This document shows, piece by piece, positions 27,085 through 36,333 of a stretch of DNA of 64,000 bases. The notes below the pieces were generated by a model. It had not been told where the DNA came from. It saw only the letters and a program-made list of their open reading frames with translations, and did no database searches. Where the stretch lies: contig NZ_JAHKQL010000001.1 in NCBI RefSeq assembly GCF_018861005.1, forward strand, positions 117,478 through 181,477. Reading direction: 5' to 3'. The DNA comes from Polaribacter vadi (GTDB lineage Bacteria; Bacteroidota; Bacteroidia; Flavobacteriales; Flavobacteriaceae). Each line of letters starts with the position of its first letter. The first letter of the stretch is position 1. The position numbers were made by a program, and so were the translations under genes.

Positions 27085-28413
27085 ATGATGAATTTAATTA
27101 ATAAATTAAAAGAGATTTTTAGTATTGAAGAATTAAAAAATAAAATTCTTCTGACTATCGGTTTAATTGCTGTATATCGTTTTATGGCATCAGTTCCTTT
27201 ACCAGGGATTGATCCATTACAGTTAGCAGCTTTAAAAGATAGTGCTTCAGATGGTCTTTTAGGATTATTGAATGCATTTACTGGAGGGGCATTTGCACGA
27301 GCGTCTGTTATGGCTCTTGGTATTATGCCTTATATTTCTGCTTCTATTGTAGTTCAATTAATGGGAATTGCTGTTCCTTATTTACAGAAATTACAAAAAG
27401 ATGGGGAAAGTGGACGTAAAAAGATTACACAGATCACAAGATGGTTGACTATTGGTATTACTTTGGTGCAAGCACCAACGTATATTACAGCTATTAAAAC
27501 TCAATTTGGTTTAGGACCAGAAGCATTTTTAGTTTCTGGCCCGACTTTTTGGGTTTCTTCTATTGTTATACTTACTGCAGGTACAATATTTGCTATGTGG
27601 TTAGGTGAGCGTATTACAGATAAAGGAATTGGTAATGGAATATCATTATTAATTACTGTAGGTATTATTGCTAACTTTCCTGCAGCATTTTTACAAGAGT
27701 TTGTGGCTAAAACTACTAACGCAGGTGCTGGTGGTATTATGATGGTTTTAATTGAAATCATAGTTTGGTTTGTTGTAATTTTATTATCTGTATTATTGGT
27801 TACTGCTGTTAGAAAAATAGCAGTTCAATACGCCAGAAGAACTGTTGCAGGTAATGTGCAAAATGTTGCTGGATCATCTAGAGATTATATTCCTTTAAAA
27901 TTAAATGCAGCTGGGGTAATGCCAATTATATTTGCTCAAGCAATAATGTTTTTACCTGTTGCTTTAGCTCAAAAGTTTCCATTTATGGCAAGCTTACAAG
28001 ATATTAATGGGTTAGGATATAATATTATTTTTGCTTTATTAATTATCATTTTTAGTTATTTCTATACTGCTATTACTATTCCCACAAATAAAATGGCAGA
28101 TGATTTAAAAAGAAGTGGTGGTTTTATACCAGGTATCAGACCAGGTAAAGACACCGCAGATAGATTAGATTCTGTATTATCAAGAATTACATTACCAGGA
28201 TCTATATTTTTAGCAGTATTATCAATATTACCAGCAGTTGTAGTTCAGTTTGGAGTACAACAAAGTTGGGCAATGTTTTATGGAGGTACATCATTAATTA
28301 TTATGGTTGGTGTTGCAATTGATACCTTACAACAAATAAATTCATATTTATTAAATCGTCATTATGATGGTTTAATGAAACCAGGAAATAGTAACAGAAA
28401 ATCGAATAAGTAA
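27085..28413 (+). CDS. secY: Sec translocase subunit SecY
   Basis: SecY is the channel subunit of the Sec translocon in the inner membrane. The 442-residue protein has ten predicted transmembrane segments, the plug region near the first periplasmic loop ([10 protein letters not shown]), and the cytoplasmic loops with [18 protein letters not shown] and [13 protein letters not shown] that bind SecA and the ribosome. Two tandem ATG codons open the frame; either could be the start. It lies between rplO and infA as is common in Bacteroidota. Confidence 0.99.
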   Translation: MMNLINKLKEIFSIEELKNKILLTIGLIAVYRFMASVPLPGIDPLQLAALKDSASDGLLGLLNAFTGGAFARASVMALGIMPYISASIVVQLMGIAVPYLQKLQKDGESGRKKITQITRWLTIGITLVQAPTYITAIKTQFGLGPEAFLVSGPTFWVSSIVILTAGTIFAMWLGERITDKGIGNGISLLITVGIIANFPAAFLQEFVAKTTNAGAGGIMMVLIEIIVWFVVILLSVLLVTAVRKIAVQYARRTVAGNVQNVAGSSRDYIPLKLNAAGVMPIIFAQAIMFLPVALAQKFPFMASLQDINGLGYNIIFALLIIIFSYFYTAITIPTNKMADDLKRSGGFIPGIRPGKDTADRLDSVLSRITLPGSIFLAVLSILPAVVVQFGVQQSWAMFYGGTSLIIMVGVAIDTLQQINSYLLNRHYDGLMKPGNSNRKSNK

Positions 28414-28414
28414 G

Positions 28415-28630
28415 ATGGCTAAACAACCCGCAATTCAACAAGATGGAACTATTACAGAAGCATTGTCAAATGCTATGTTTCGTGTAGAGTTAGAAAACGG
28501 ACATATTGTAACGGCTCACATTTCAGGAAAGATGCGTATGCATTATATCAAATTATTACCTGGTGATAAAGTGAAATTAGAAATGAGTCCTTATGATTTA
28601 ACAAAAGCAAGAATTACTTACAGATACTAA
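28415..28630 (+). CDS. infA: translation initiation factor IF-1
   Basis: IF-1 occupies the A site during initiation. The 71-residue OB-fold protein has the family segments [39 protein letters not shown] and [11 protein letters not shown]. It starts one base after the secY stop codon and precedes rpmJ, the usual infA-rpmJ-rpsM order. Confidence 0.99.
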   Translation: MAKQPAIQQDGTITEALSNAMFRVELENGHIVTAHISGKMRMHYIKLLPGDKVKLEMSPYDLTKARITYRY

Positions 28631-28642
28631 AAAAATATACAG

Positions 28643-28759
28643 ATGAAAGTTAGAGCATCAGTTAAAAAAAGAAGTGCCGACTGCAAAATAGTACGCAGAA
28701 AAGGTAGATTATATGTGATTAATAAACAAAATCCTAGATTTAAACAAAGACAAGGGTAA
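28643..28759 (+). CDS. rpmJ: 50S ribosomal protein L36, zinc-free form
   Basis: This 38-residue protein (start [17 protein letters not shown], end PRFKQRQG) is L36. Of the four zinc ligands in E. coli L36 (C11, C14, C27, H33) only C14 is present; positions 11, 27 and 33 are Ser, Asn and Phe, so it cannot bind zinc in the usual way. The stop codon overlaps the rpsM ATG by one base (TAATG). It is easily missed because of its size. Confidence 0.97.
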   Translation: MKVRASVKKRSADCKIVRRKGRLYVINKQNPRFKQRQG

Positions 28760-29124
28760 TGGCAAGAATAGCAGGTATTGATATTCCAAAGAATAAAAGA
28801 GGAGTTATTGCTTTAACTTACATCTTTGGTATAGGAAACAGTAGAGCTAAAGAAGTTTTAGCTAACGCAGAGGTTGACGAAAGTATTAAAGTTCAAGATT
28901 GGACAGATGATCAAATCGCAGCAATTAGAGAGCAAGTAGGTACTTTTACCATTGAAGGTGAATTACGTTCAGAAGTTCAAATAAACATCAAACGTTTGAT
29001 GGATATTGGATGTCAAAGAGGAATCCGTCATAGAATGGGATTACCTTTAAGAGGTCAAAGAACAAAAAATAACTCTCGTACTAGAAAAGGTAAGAGAAAA
29101 ACTGTTGCTAACAAGAAAAAATAA
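28759..29124 (+). CDS. rpsM: 30S ribosomal protein S13
   Basis: S13 forms head bridges and contacts the P-site tRNA. The 121-residue sequence begins [26 protein letters not shown] and ends in the basic [19 protein letters not shown] tail. It is coupled to rpmJ by a one-base overlap. An 83-nt structured spacer separates it from rpsK. Confidence 0.99.
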   Translation: MARIAGIDIPKNKRGVIALTYIFGIGNSRAKEVLANAEVDESIKVQDWTDDQIAAIREQVGTFTIEGELRSEVQINIKRLMDIGCQRGIRHRMGLPLRGQRTKNNSRTRKGKRKTVANKKK

Positions 29125-29138
29125 GTTAGTGATTAACC

Positions 29139-29194
29139 TAGTTATGGTTTAGTGTGCCGTATTTATAAATACAATTTACTAAACATAATAACTA
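29139..29194 (+). promoter_or_regulatory. large hairpin in the rpsM-rpsK spacer
   Basis: TAGTTAT (29139-29145) pairs with ATAACTA (29188-29194), GTTTAGT (29147-29153) with ACTAAAC (29178-29184), and the loop holds the 12-nt palindrome TATTTATAAATA (29160-29171). It has no T-tract, so it is not an intrinsic terminator; a translational or processing control element upstream of rpsK is the likely role. Confidence 0.5.
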
Positions 29195-29207
29195 AACATT
29201 TAATATT

Positions 29208-29591
29208 ATGGCAAAAGCAAGTGCAAAAAAACGTAAAGTAATAATTGATGCAATAGGTGAAGCTCATGTAACAGCATCTTTTAATAACATCATTATTTCT
29301 TTAACAAATAAAAGAGGAGACGTAATTTCTTGGTCTTCTGCAGGTAAAATGGGTTTTAGAGGTTCTAAAAAGAATACTCCTTATGCAGCTCAATTAGCAG
29401 CAGAAGATTGTGCAGGTGTTGCAAAAGAAGCAGGTTTACGTAAAGTAAAAGTTTATGTAAAAGGGCCTGGTAATGGTAGAGAATCTGCTATTAGGTCTTT
29501 ACACAATGCAGGTATCGAAGTAACAGAAATTATTGATGTTACTCCTATTCCACATAATGGATGTCGTCCACCTAAAAGAAGAAGAGTATAA
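29208..29591 (+). CDS. rpsK: 30S ribosomal protein S11
   Basis: S11 lies on the platform near the E site and mRNA exit. The 127-residue product has [36 protein letters not shown] and [18 protein letters not shown], all conserved. It is preceded by a structured spacer and followed by a terminator-like hairpin, so its expression may be set apart from rpsM and rpsD. Confidence 0.99.
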   Translation: MAKASAKKRKVIIDAIGEAHVTASFNNIIISLTNKRGDVISWSSAGKMGFRGSKKNTPYAAQLAAEDCAGVAKEAGLRKVKVYVKGPGNGRESAIRSLHNAGIEVTEIIDVTPIPHNGCRPPKRRRV

Positions 29592-29604
29592 TTTATATTC
29601 TTAT

Positions 29605-29641
29605 AAAAAAAGATACTGAACAATGTTTCAGCATCTTTTTT
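29605..29641 (+). terminator. terminator-like hairpin between rpsK and rpsD
   Basis: An A-tract and AGAT-A-CTGAA pair with TTCAG-C-ATCT and a T-tract around a short loop, with one A/C mismatch. It looks like an intrinsic terminator within the alpha operon and would reduce transcription into rpsD. Confidence 0.65.
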
Positions 29642-29667
29642 AAACAATTAATATTATTTTTTAACTT

Positions 29668-29716
29668 GATAGGATAAAGATTAGCGAAGGATAAGCCTTA
29701 ATTCATAATCCCTATC
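29668..29716 (+). promoter_or_regulatory. structured leader element upstream of rpsD (S4)
   Basis: GATAGGAT (29668-29675) pairs with ATCC-C-TATC (29708-29716) with one bulged C, enclosing a second hairpin AAGG-ATAAG-CCTT (29687-29699). It ends 15 nt before the rpsD ATG. S4 represses the alpha operon in several bacteria by binding a leader RNA; an S4 target here is inference. Confidence 0.45.
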
Positions 29717-29731
29717 TATAACACAAAAGAA

Positions 29732-30337
29732 ATGGCAAGATATACAGGACCAAAAACTAAAATTGCTCGTAAATTTGGTGAAGCAATTTTTGGAGAAGAC
29801 AAAAACTTCGAAAAAAGAAATTTCCCTCCAGGACAGCATGGAAATGCAAGAAGAAGAGGGAAGAAATCTGAATATGCTACTCAATTAATGGAGAAGCAAA
29901 AAGCAAAATATACTTATGGTATTTTAGAGCGCCAATTCAGTAACTTATTTAAAAAAGCATCAGCTTCTCAAGGGATTACTGGTGAAATTTTATTACAATT
30001 ATGTGAATCTCGTTTAGATAACGTAGTTTACAGAATGGGTGTTTCTAACTCTAGAAGTGGAGCTCGTCAATTAGTATCTCACAGACACATTACTGTTAAC
30101 GGAGAAATTGTTAACATACCTTCTTATAGTTTAAAAGATGGTGATGTTGTTGCTGTAAGAGAAAAGTCTAAATCATTAGTAGCAATCGAAGATGCATTAG
30201 CATCTAATAGTACTGTTTATGAATGGTTAACTTGGAATAATGATACTAAATCTGGAACTTTTGTAAAAGCACCAGAAAGACTACAGATTCCAGAAAACAT
30301 CAAAGAACAATTAATAGTAGAATTATATTCTAAATAA
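29732..30337 (+). CDS. rpsD: 30S ribosomal protein S4
   Basis: S4 nucleates assembly of the 16S 5' domain and controls fidelity with S5. The 201-residue product starts [21 protein letters not shown] and has the S4 RNA-binding domain at about 95-160 with [19 protein letters not shown]. It follows a terminator-like hairpin and a structured leader, which fits autoregulation. Confidence 0.99.
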   Translation: MARYTGPKTKIARKFGEAIFGEDKNFEKRNFPPGQHGNARRRGKKSEYATQLMEKQKAKYTYGILERQFSNLFKKASASQGITGEILLQLCESRLDNVVYRMGVSNSRSGARQLVSHRHITVNGEIVNIPSYSLKDGDVVAVREKSKSLVAIEDALASNSTVYEWLTWNNDTKSGTFVKAPERLQIPENIKEQLIVELYSK

Positions 30338-30372
30338 TAATTTAATCATATTGGTATTTAGCCAAAGGGTTA

Positions 30373-30398
30373 GTTTGTTTTTCTTCACTCTTACAAAC
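30373..30398 (+). promoter_or_regulatory. weak hairpin in the rpsD-rpoA spacer
   Basis: GTTTGT (30373-30378) pairs with ACAAAC (30393-30398) around a pyrimidine-rich loop in the 96-nt spacer before rpoA. A flanking TTGG/CCAA hairpin (30354-30365 region) lies just upstream. Neither has a T-tract. Function unknown. Confidence 0.25.
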
Positions 30399-30433
30399 CG
30401 CGCAACTAAATAACAATTAAAACGAAGAAATAA

Positions 30434-31426
30434 ATGGCAATTTTAAATTTTCAGAAACCTGATAAAGTAATTATGATAGAATCTACTGATTTTAAAGGTA
30501 GATTTGAATTCAGACCATTAGAACCAGGTTTTGGTTTAACAGTGGGTAATGCTTTAAGAAGAGTTTTATTATCTTCTTTAGAAGGTTTTGCAATTACATC
30601 ATTAAGAGTAGATGGTGTAGAGCATGAGTTTTCTACAGTACCAGGTATTGTAGAAGATGTTACAGAAATTATCTTAAACTTAAAACAAGTTCGTTTTAAG
30701 AAACAAATAGATGAAACTGATAGAGAAACTGTATCTGTTTCAATATCTGGTCAAGAGCAGTTTACTGCTGGAGATTTACAGAAGTTTATTTCTGGTTTTC
30801 AAGTATTAAACCCAGATTTAGTTATTTGTAACATGGATAAATCTGTAAAATTAAATGCAGAAATTACCATAGAAAAAGGTAGAGGATTTGTACCTGCAGA
30901 AGAAAATAAAAAATCTTCAGCACCAATTGGTACAATCTTTACAGATTCTATCTACACACCAATTAAGAATGTAAAATATTCAATCGAAAATTATCGTGTA
31001 GAACAAAAAACGGATTATGAAAAATTAGTTTTCGATATTGATACTGATGGTTCAATTAATCCTAAAGATGCATTAACAGAAGCTGCAAAAATATTAATTC
31101 ACCACTTTATGTTATTCTCTGATGAGCGTATCACTTTAGAGGCTGATGAAATTGCACAAACTGAAACATATGATGAAGAATCTTTACATATGCGTCAATT
31201 ATTAAAAACTAGATTAATTGATATGGATTTATCTGTTAGAGCTTTAAATTGTTTAAAAGCAGCAGAGGTAGATACATTAGGAGATTTAGTTTCTTTTAAC
31301 AAAAGTGATTTAATGAAGTTTAGAAACTTTGGTAAAAAGTCATTAACAGAACTAGAAGAACTAGTTATAGTTAAAGGTTTAAGTTTCGGAATGGATTTAA
31401 CAAAATACAAATTAGATAGAGATTAA
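30434..31426 (+). CDS. rpoA: DNA-directed RNA polymerase subunit alpha
   Basis: The alpha subunit dimerises to seed RNA polymerase assembly and its C-terminal domain contacts UP elements and activators. The 330-residue protein has the N-terminal assembly domain (about 1-230, with [20 protein letters not shown]) and the C-terminal domain (about 250-320, with [20 protein letters not shown]). Length is normal. The order rpsD-rpoA-rplQ is conserved. Confidence 0.99.
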   Translation: MAILNFQKPDKVIMIESTDFKGRFEFRPLEPGFGLTVGNALRRVLLSSLEGFAITSLRVDGVEHEFSTVPGIVEDVTEIILNLKQVRFKKQIDETDRETVSVSISGQEQFTAGDLQKFISGFQVLNPDLVICNMDKSVKLNAEITIEKGRGFVPAEENKKSSAPIGTIFTDSIYTPIKNVKYSIENYRVEQKTDYEKLVFDIDTDGSINPKDALTEAAKILIHHFMLFSDERITLEADEIAQTETYDEESLHMRQLLKTRLIDMDLSVRALNCLKAAEVDTLGDLVSFNKSDLMKFRNFGKKSLTELEELVIVKGLSFGMDLTKYKLDRD

Positions 31427-31427
31427 C

Positions 31428-31471
31428 CTTTCATATTTTGCTCCTCAAAAAGGGTAGATGCAAGATGAAAG
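31428..31471 (+). promoter_or_regulatory. hairpin in the rpoA-rplQ spacer
   Basis: CTTTCAT (31428-31434) pairs with ATGAAAG (31465-31471), and TTGC (31438-31441) with GCAA (31460-31463), around an 18-nt loop. It begins 2 nt after the rpoA stop codon and has no T-tract, so it is more likely an RNA control or processing element than a terminator. Confidence 0.45.
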
Positions 31472-31489
31472 CATAAAACAAACGTCAAA

Positions 31490-31972
31490 ATGAGACACGG
31501 AAAAAAACACAATCATTTAGGTAGAAAAACAGCGCACAGAAAGGCGATGTTAGCTAATATGGCTTGTTCTTTAATAGAACATAAACGTATTAACACTACA
31601 GTAGCAAAAGCAAAAGCATTAAGAGTTTTTGTAGAGCCATTAATTACAAAGTCTAAGTCAGATACAACTCACAATAGACGTGTTGTATTCTCTTATCTAC
31701 GTGATAAATATGCAGTAACTGAGCTTTTTAGAGAAGTTTCTGTTAAAGTTGCAGACAGACCAGGAGGTTATGTTCGTATTATTAAATTAGGAAATCGTCA
31801 AGGAGATAATGCTCCTATGGCAATGGTTGAATTAGTTGATTACAACGAAATTTATAACCCTAAAGGTAAACAAGCTAAGAAAACTACTCGTAGAAGTAGA
31901 AGAGGTAGTTCTAAAACTGAAGCAACTGCTCAAGTAGAAGAAACTTCAGCTGAACAAAAATCAGAAGAATAA
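31490..31972 (+). CDS. rplQ: 50S ribosomal protein L17
   Basis: L17 lies near the tunnel exit. The 160-residue protein opens with [21 protein letters not shown] and contains the [20 protein letters not shown] segment. It is longer than E. coli L17 (127) owing to a basic then acidic C-terminal extension from about residue 125, which is common in Bacteroidota. It is the last gene of the supercluster and is followed by a strong terminator. Confidence 0.99.
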   Translation: MRHGKKHNHLGRKTAHRKAMLANMACSLIEHKRINTTVAKAKALRVFVEPLITKSKSDTTHNRRVVFSYLRDKYAVTELFREVSVKVADRPGGYVRIIKLGNRQGDNAPMAMVELVDYNEIYNPKGKQAKKTTRRSRRGSSKTEATAQVEETSAEQKSEE

Positions 31973-32002
31973 AAAATGAAAATTTTTTAGTTTAAATATT
32001 TT

Positions 32003-32037
32003 AAAAAGGGATAAGCATTTATGTTTATCCCTTTTTT
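32003..32037 (+). terminator. terminator of the ribosomal supercluster
   Basis: AAAAAGGGATAA (32003-32014) pairs with TTATCCCTTTTT (32025-32036), a 12-bp perfect stem with a 10-nt loop ending in a T-tract, 31 nt after the rplQ stop. Confidence 0.9.
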
Positions 32038-32088
32038 ATTGTCAAAAAAAACTAATAACTCTTTGACTTAAAAAAAGATGATAATTCT

Positions 32089-32096
32089 TATTTTTG
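32089..32096 (+). promoter_or_regulatory. -7 box for carA
   Basis: TATTTTTG is an exact TAnnTTTG match, 29 nt ahead of the carA ATG. A TTTG at 32062-32065 lies 23 nt upstream, longer than the preferred spacing. Confidence 0.5.
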
Positions 32097-32124
32097 CAAA
32101 GTCAGAAAAATTATCAAAACAAGA

Positions 32125-33243
32125 ATGAAATATCAACAAAGAAAGAAAGCACTAGTACTATTAGCAGACGGAACAATTTTTTATGGAAAATCTGTTGGTA
32201 TAGAAGGAACTTCTACAGGAGAAATCTGTTTTAATACAGGTATGACAGGTTATCAAGAAATATTTACAGATCCATCTTATTTTGGACAATTAATGGTGGC
32301 TACAAATGCACACATTGGTAATTATGGAATAAATAACGATGAAGTTGAATCTGATGGAATTAAAATTTCAGGTTTAATTTGTAGAAATTTCAGTTTTACA
32401 CACTCAAGAGTAGATTCTGATGGAAACCTAAAAGACTGGTTTATAAAACATAATTTAGTTGCAATCTCAGATGTAGATACTAGGGCATTAGTATCGTATA
32501 TTAGAGATAATGGTGCAATGAATGCTATTATTTCTACTGAAGTTGATAAAATTGATGAATTAAAAAGTCAATTAGCAGCTGTACCTAGTATGGAAGGTTT
32601 AGAGTTGGCTTCTAAAGTATCAACCAAAGAACCATATTTTATAGGTGATGAAAATGCTGATATAAAAATTTCTGCTTTAGATATTGGTATTAAAAAGAAT
32701 ATCTTAAGAAATTTAGCTAAAAGAGGAGCTTATATTAAAGTATATCCATATAATTCAACGTTTTTAGAATTAGAAAATTTTAATCCTGATGGATATTTTA
32801 TTTCTAATGGACCTGGTGATCCTGAACCTTTAGTGGAAGCACAAGAAGTTGCAAAAGAAATTATAAAAAGAGATTTACCATTATTTGGTATTTGTTTAGG
32901 TCATCAAGTAATTGCCTTATCACAAGAAATTTCTACTTATAAAATGCACAATGGTCATAGAGGTATTAACCATCCAGTTAAGAATCTATTAACAGGTAAA
33001 GGAGAAATTACATCTCAAAATCACGGTTTTGCTATCAATAGAGAAGAAACAGAAGCTAATGAGAATGTAGAAATTACACATTTGCATTTAAATGATCATA
33101 CTGTAGCTGGTATTCGTATTAAAGATAAAAATGCTTTTTCTGTACAATACCATCCAGAAGCTAGTCCAGGACCACATGATTCAGAATATTTATTTGATCA
33201 ATTTATTTCAAATATTAAGGAATCTAAAAAAGTTTTATCGTAA
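32125..33243 (+). CDS. carA: carbamoyl-phosphate synthase small subunit
   Basis: CarA is the glutaminase subunit that feeds ammonia to CarB for carbamoyl phosphate, used in arginine and pyrimidine synthesis. The 372-residue protein has the N-terminal CPSase domain (about 8-140) and a class I glutamine amidotransferase domain with nucleophile C257 in FGICLGH and the partners H343 and E345 in QYHPEASPGP. carB is not adjacent. It has its own promoter and stands between the ribosomal cluster and eno. Confidence 0.98.
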   Translation: MKYQQRKKALVLLADGTIFYGKSVGIEGTSTGEICFNTGMTGYQEIFTDPSYFGQLMVATNAHIGNYGINNDEVESDGIKISGLICRNFSFTHSRVDSDGNLKDWFIKHNLVAISDVDTRALVSYIRDNGAMNAIISTEVDKIDELKSQLAAVPSMEGLELASKVSTKEPYFIGDENADIKISALDIGIKKNILRNLAKRGAYIKVYPYNSTFLELENFNPDGYFISNGPGDPEPLVEAQEVAKEIIKRDLPLFGICLGHQVIALSQEISTYKMHNGHRGINHPVKNLLTGKGEITSQNHGFAINREETEANENVEITHLHLNDHTVAGIRIKDKNAFSVQYHPEASPGPHDSEYLFDQFISNIKESKKVLS

Positions 33244-33312
33244 CATTTTTGCAGATGGTCTATGCAAAATCGTTATTTATCTATTTTATGGTATTTTAAT
33301 AAATATTTGAAG

Positions 33313-33320
33313 TATATTTG
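33313..33320 (+). promoter_or_regulatory. -7 box upstream of a candidate small RNA
   Basis: TATATTTG is an exact TAnnTTTG match in the carA-eno spacer. The expected start of transcription, about 33324, is where a hairpin with a GNRA loop begins. There is no good -33 TTTG. Confidence 0.4.
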
Positions 33321-33323
33321 AAC

Positions 33324-33390
33324 TGTGGTTGAGAAATCACATTCTTTTTCATAGCAATTTTCCCACTCAGTTTCTGAGTGGGTTTTTTTT
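33324..33390 (+). ncRNA. candidate short structured RNA between carA and eno
   Basis: A 5' hairpin TGTGGTT-GAGA-AATCACA (7 bp with one G-U, GNRA tetraloop) is followed by a 20-nt single-stranded U-rich linker and then a 9-bp terminator hairpin with a T-tract. A -7 box ends 3 nt upstream. The unit is about 65 nt and does not encode a protein. It could also be only the carA 3' end with a chance promoter match. Confidence 0.4.
33362..33390 (+). terminator. terminator in the carA-eno spacer
   Basis: CCCACTCAG-TTT-CTGAGTGGG forms a 9-bp perfect stem followed by eight Ts. It ends carA transcription and, if real, the candidate small RNA. Confidence 0.92.
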
Positions 33391-33494
33391 ATTCTAATAA
33401 TAGCAAACGTTTTCGTAATTAATCAAATACATATCATATATAACTTGTTTCATTTTTGTAAATTAGCACTGTAGTAAAAGATTCAATTAATTAA

Positions 33495-34796
<1,302 letters not shown>

Positions 34797-34820
34797 ATAG
34801 ATAATATACTTATCAGTTTT

Positions 34821-34850
34821 AAAACCTTACTTTTTAGTAAGGTTTTTTTT
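34821..34850 (+). terminator. eno terminator
   Basis: AAAACCTTAC (34821-34830), loop TTTTTA, GTAAGGTTTT (34837-34846) and a T-tract form a 10-bp intrinsic terminator 24 nt after the eno stop codon. Confidence 0.92.
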
Positions 34851-34941
34851 ATATTCTTTAAATTTTTGCTTAATCGATTAACCTTATTTGATAATATCGA
34901 AAATCTATATGTTACATCTTTCAAAATCCTTTATATTTTGG

Positions 34942-34949
34942 TATATTCG
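34942..34949 (+). promoter_or_regulatory. -7-like box for gltA
   Basis: TATATTCG differs from TAnnTTTG at one base and lies 22 nt before the gltA ATG, with TTTC 19 nt upstream in place of TTTG. The same TATATTCG variant is found before the ppiD-like gene. Confidence 0.4.
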
Positions 34950-34971
34950 CAAAAACAAAAATCATTACTAA

Positions 34972-36258
34972 ATGTCAGAAACTGCTAAATTACAGATAGC
35001 CGATAAAACTTACGAGTTTCCATTAATTAAAGGAACAGAAGATGAAGTTGCAATTAATATTAAAACATTAAGAGGAGCAACTGATGGTGTAATTACAATA
35101 GACCCTGGTTATAAAAACACAGGTTCTTGTGAAAGCGCTATAACGTTTTTAGATGGAGAAAAAGGTATTTTAAGATATAGAGGTTATTCTATTGAAGAAT
35201 TAGCAGAAAAAGCAGATTTTTTAGAAGTAGCTTATGCTTTAATATTTGGAGATTTACCAAATAAAGAACAATTAGAAAAATTTCACGCAGATATTAAAGA
35301 ACACTCTTTAGTAGATGATGATGTGAGAAAGATTTTAGAAGCATTTCCAAAGAATGCTCATCCAATGGGTGTACTTTCTTCTTTAACGAGTGCATTAACA
35401 GCTTTTAATCCTGCTTCTGTAAATATAGAATCTAGAGAAGATATGTATAATGCAATCGTTAGAATTATGGGTAAATTCCCAGTTTTAGTTGGTTGGACAA
35501 TGCGTAAGAAAAAAGGAATGCATTTAAACTATGGTAAAAAATCATTGGGCTATGTAGAAAACATTATGTATTTAATGTTTAAGCAACCAAATGAAGAGTT
35601 TAAAATGAACCCTGTAATAAAAAATGCTTTAGATAAATTATTAATTTTACATGCAGATCATGAACAAAACTGTTCTACATCTACAGTAAGAATTGTAGGT
35701 TCATCTCATGCAGGTTTATTCGCTTCTTTATCTGCAGGTATTTCTGCACTTTGGGGGCCATTACATGGTGGTGCAAACCAAGCTGTATTAGAGATGTTAG
35801 AAGATATTAAAGCAGATGGTGGAGATACTAAAAAATATATGGCAAAAGCTAAAGATAAAAACGATCCTTTTCGTTTAATGGGCTTTGGTCATAGAGTTTA
35901 TAAAAACTTCGATCCTAGAGCTAAGATTATTAAAGTTGCAGCTGATGAAGTTTTAAATGATTTAGGTGTTAATGACCCTATTTTAGATATTGCAAGAAGT
36001 TTAGAGCAAGAAGCATTAAACGATCCTTATTTTGTTGATAGAAAATTATATCCAAATGTAGATTTCTATTCTGGTATTATTTATAGAGCTATGGGTATTC
36101 CTGTAGAGATGTTTACTGTAATGTTTGCTTTAGGGCGTTTACCAGGTTGGATTGCACAATGGAAAGAAATGCGTCTTAAAAAAGAACCAATAGGTAGACC
36201 TCGTCAAATTTATACTGGTGAAACACAAAGACCTTTTGTTGAATGTGAAAAAAGATAA
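34972..36258 (+). CDS. gltA: citrate synthase
   Basis: Citrate synthase condenses oxaloacetate and acetyl-CoA at the entry to the TCA cycle. The 428-residue protein is of the type II hexameric (gram-negative) kind with an N-terminal beta-extension (about 1-65). Catalytic residues are H265 (GPLHGGANQ), H307 (GFGHRVYKN) and D364 (PNVDFYSG). It has its own terminator, whose loop also holds part of the next promoter. Confidence 0.98.
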   Translation: MSETAKLQIADKTYEFPLIKGTEDEVAINIKTLRGATDGVITIDPGYKNTGSCESAITFLDGEKGILRYRGYSIEELAEKADFLEVAYALIFGDLPNKEQLEKFHADIKEHSLVDDDVRKILEAFPKNAHPMGVLSSLTSALTAFNPASVNIESREDMYNAIVRIMGKFPVLVGWTMRKKKGMHLNYGKKSLGYVENIMYLMFKQPNEEFKMNPVIKNALDKLLILHADHEQNCSTSTVRIVGSSHAGLFASLSAGISALWGPLHGGANQAVLEMLEDIKADGGDTKKYMAKAKDKNDPFRLMGFGHRVYKNFDPRAKIIKVAADEVLNDLGVNDPILDIARSLEQEALNDPYFVDRKLYPNVDFYSGIIYRAMGIPVEMFTVMFALGRLPGWIAQWKEMRLKKEPIGRPRQIYTGETQRPFVECEKR

Positions 36259-36285
36259 TACTTAGTATTTATTTAATAAAAATTT

Positions 36286-36319
36286 AAAAGCTTCATAATT
36301 TAATTATGAAGCTTTTTTT
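36286..36319 (+). terminator. gltA terminator overlapping the next promoter
   Basis: AAAAGCTTCATAA (36286-36298) pairs with TTATGAAGCTTTT (36304-36316), followed by Ts. The loop TTTAA sits at about the -33 distance from the TAGCTTTG box of the following gene. Confidence 0.9.
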
Positions 36320-36320
36320 A

Positions 36321-36328
36321 TAGCTTTG
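36321..36328 (+). promoter_or_regulatory. -7 box of the arginine deiminase-like gene
   Basis: TAGCTTTG is an exact TAnnTTTG match ending 5 nt before the ATG, so a transcript from it would be essentially leaderless. A TTTA in the terminator loop is at the -33 distance. Confidence 0.5.
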
Positions 36329-36333
36329 ATGCT

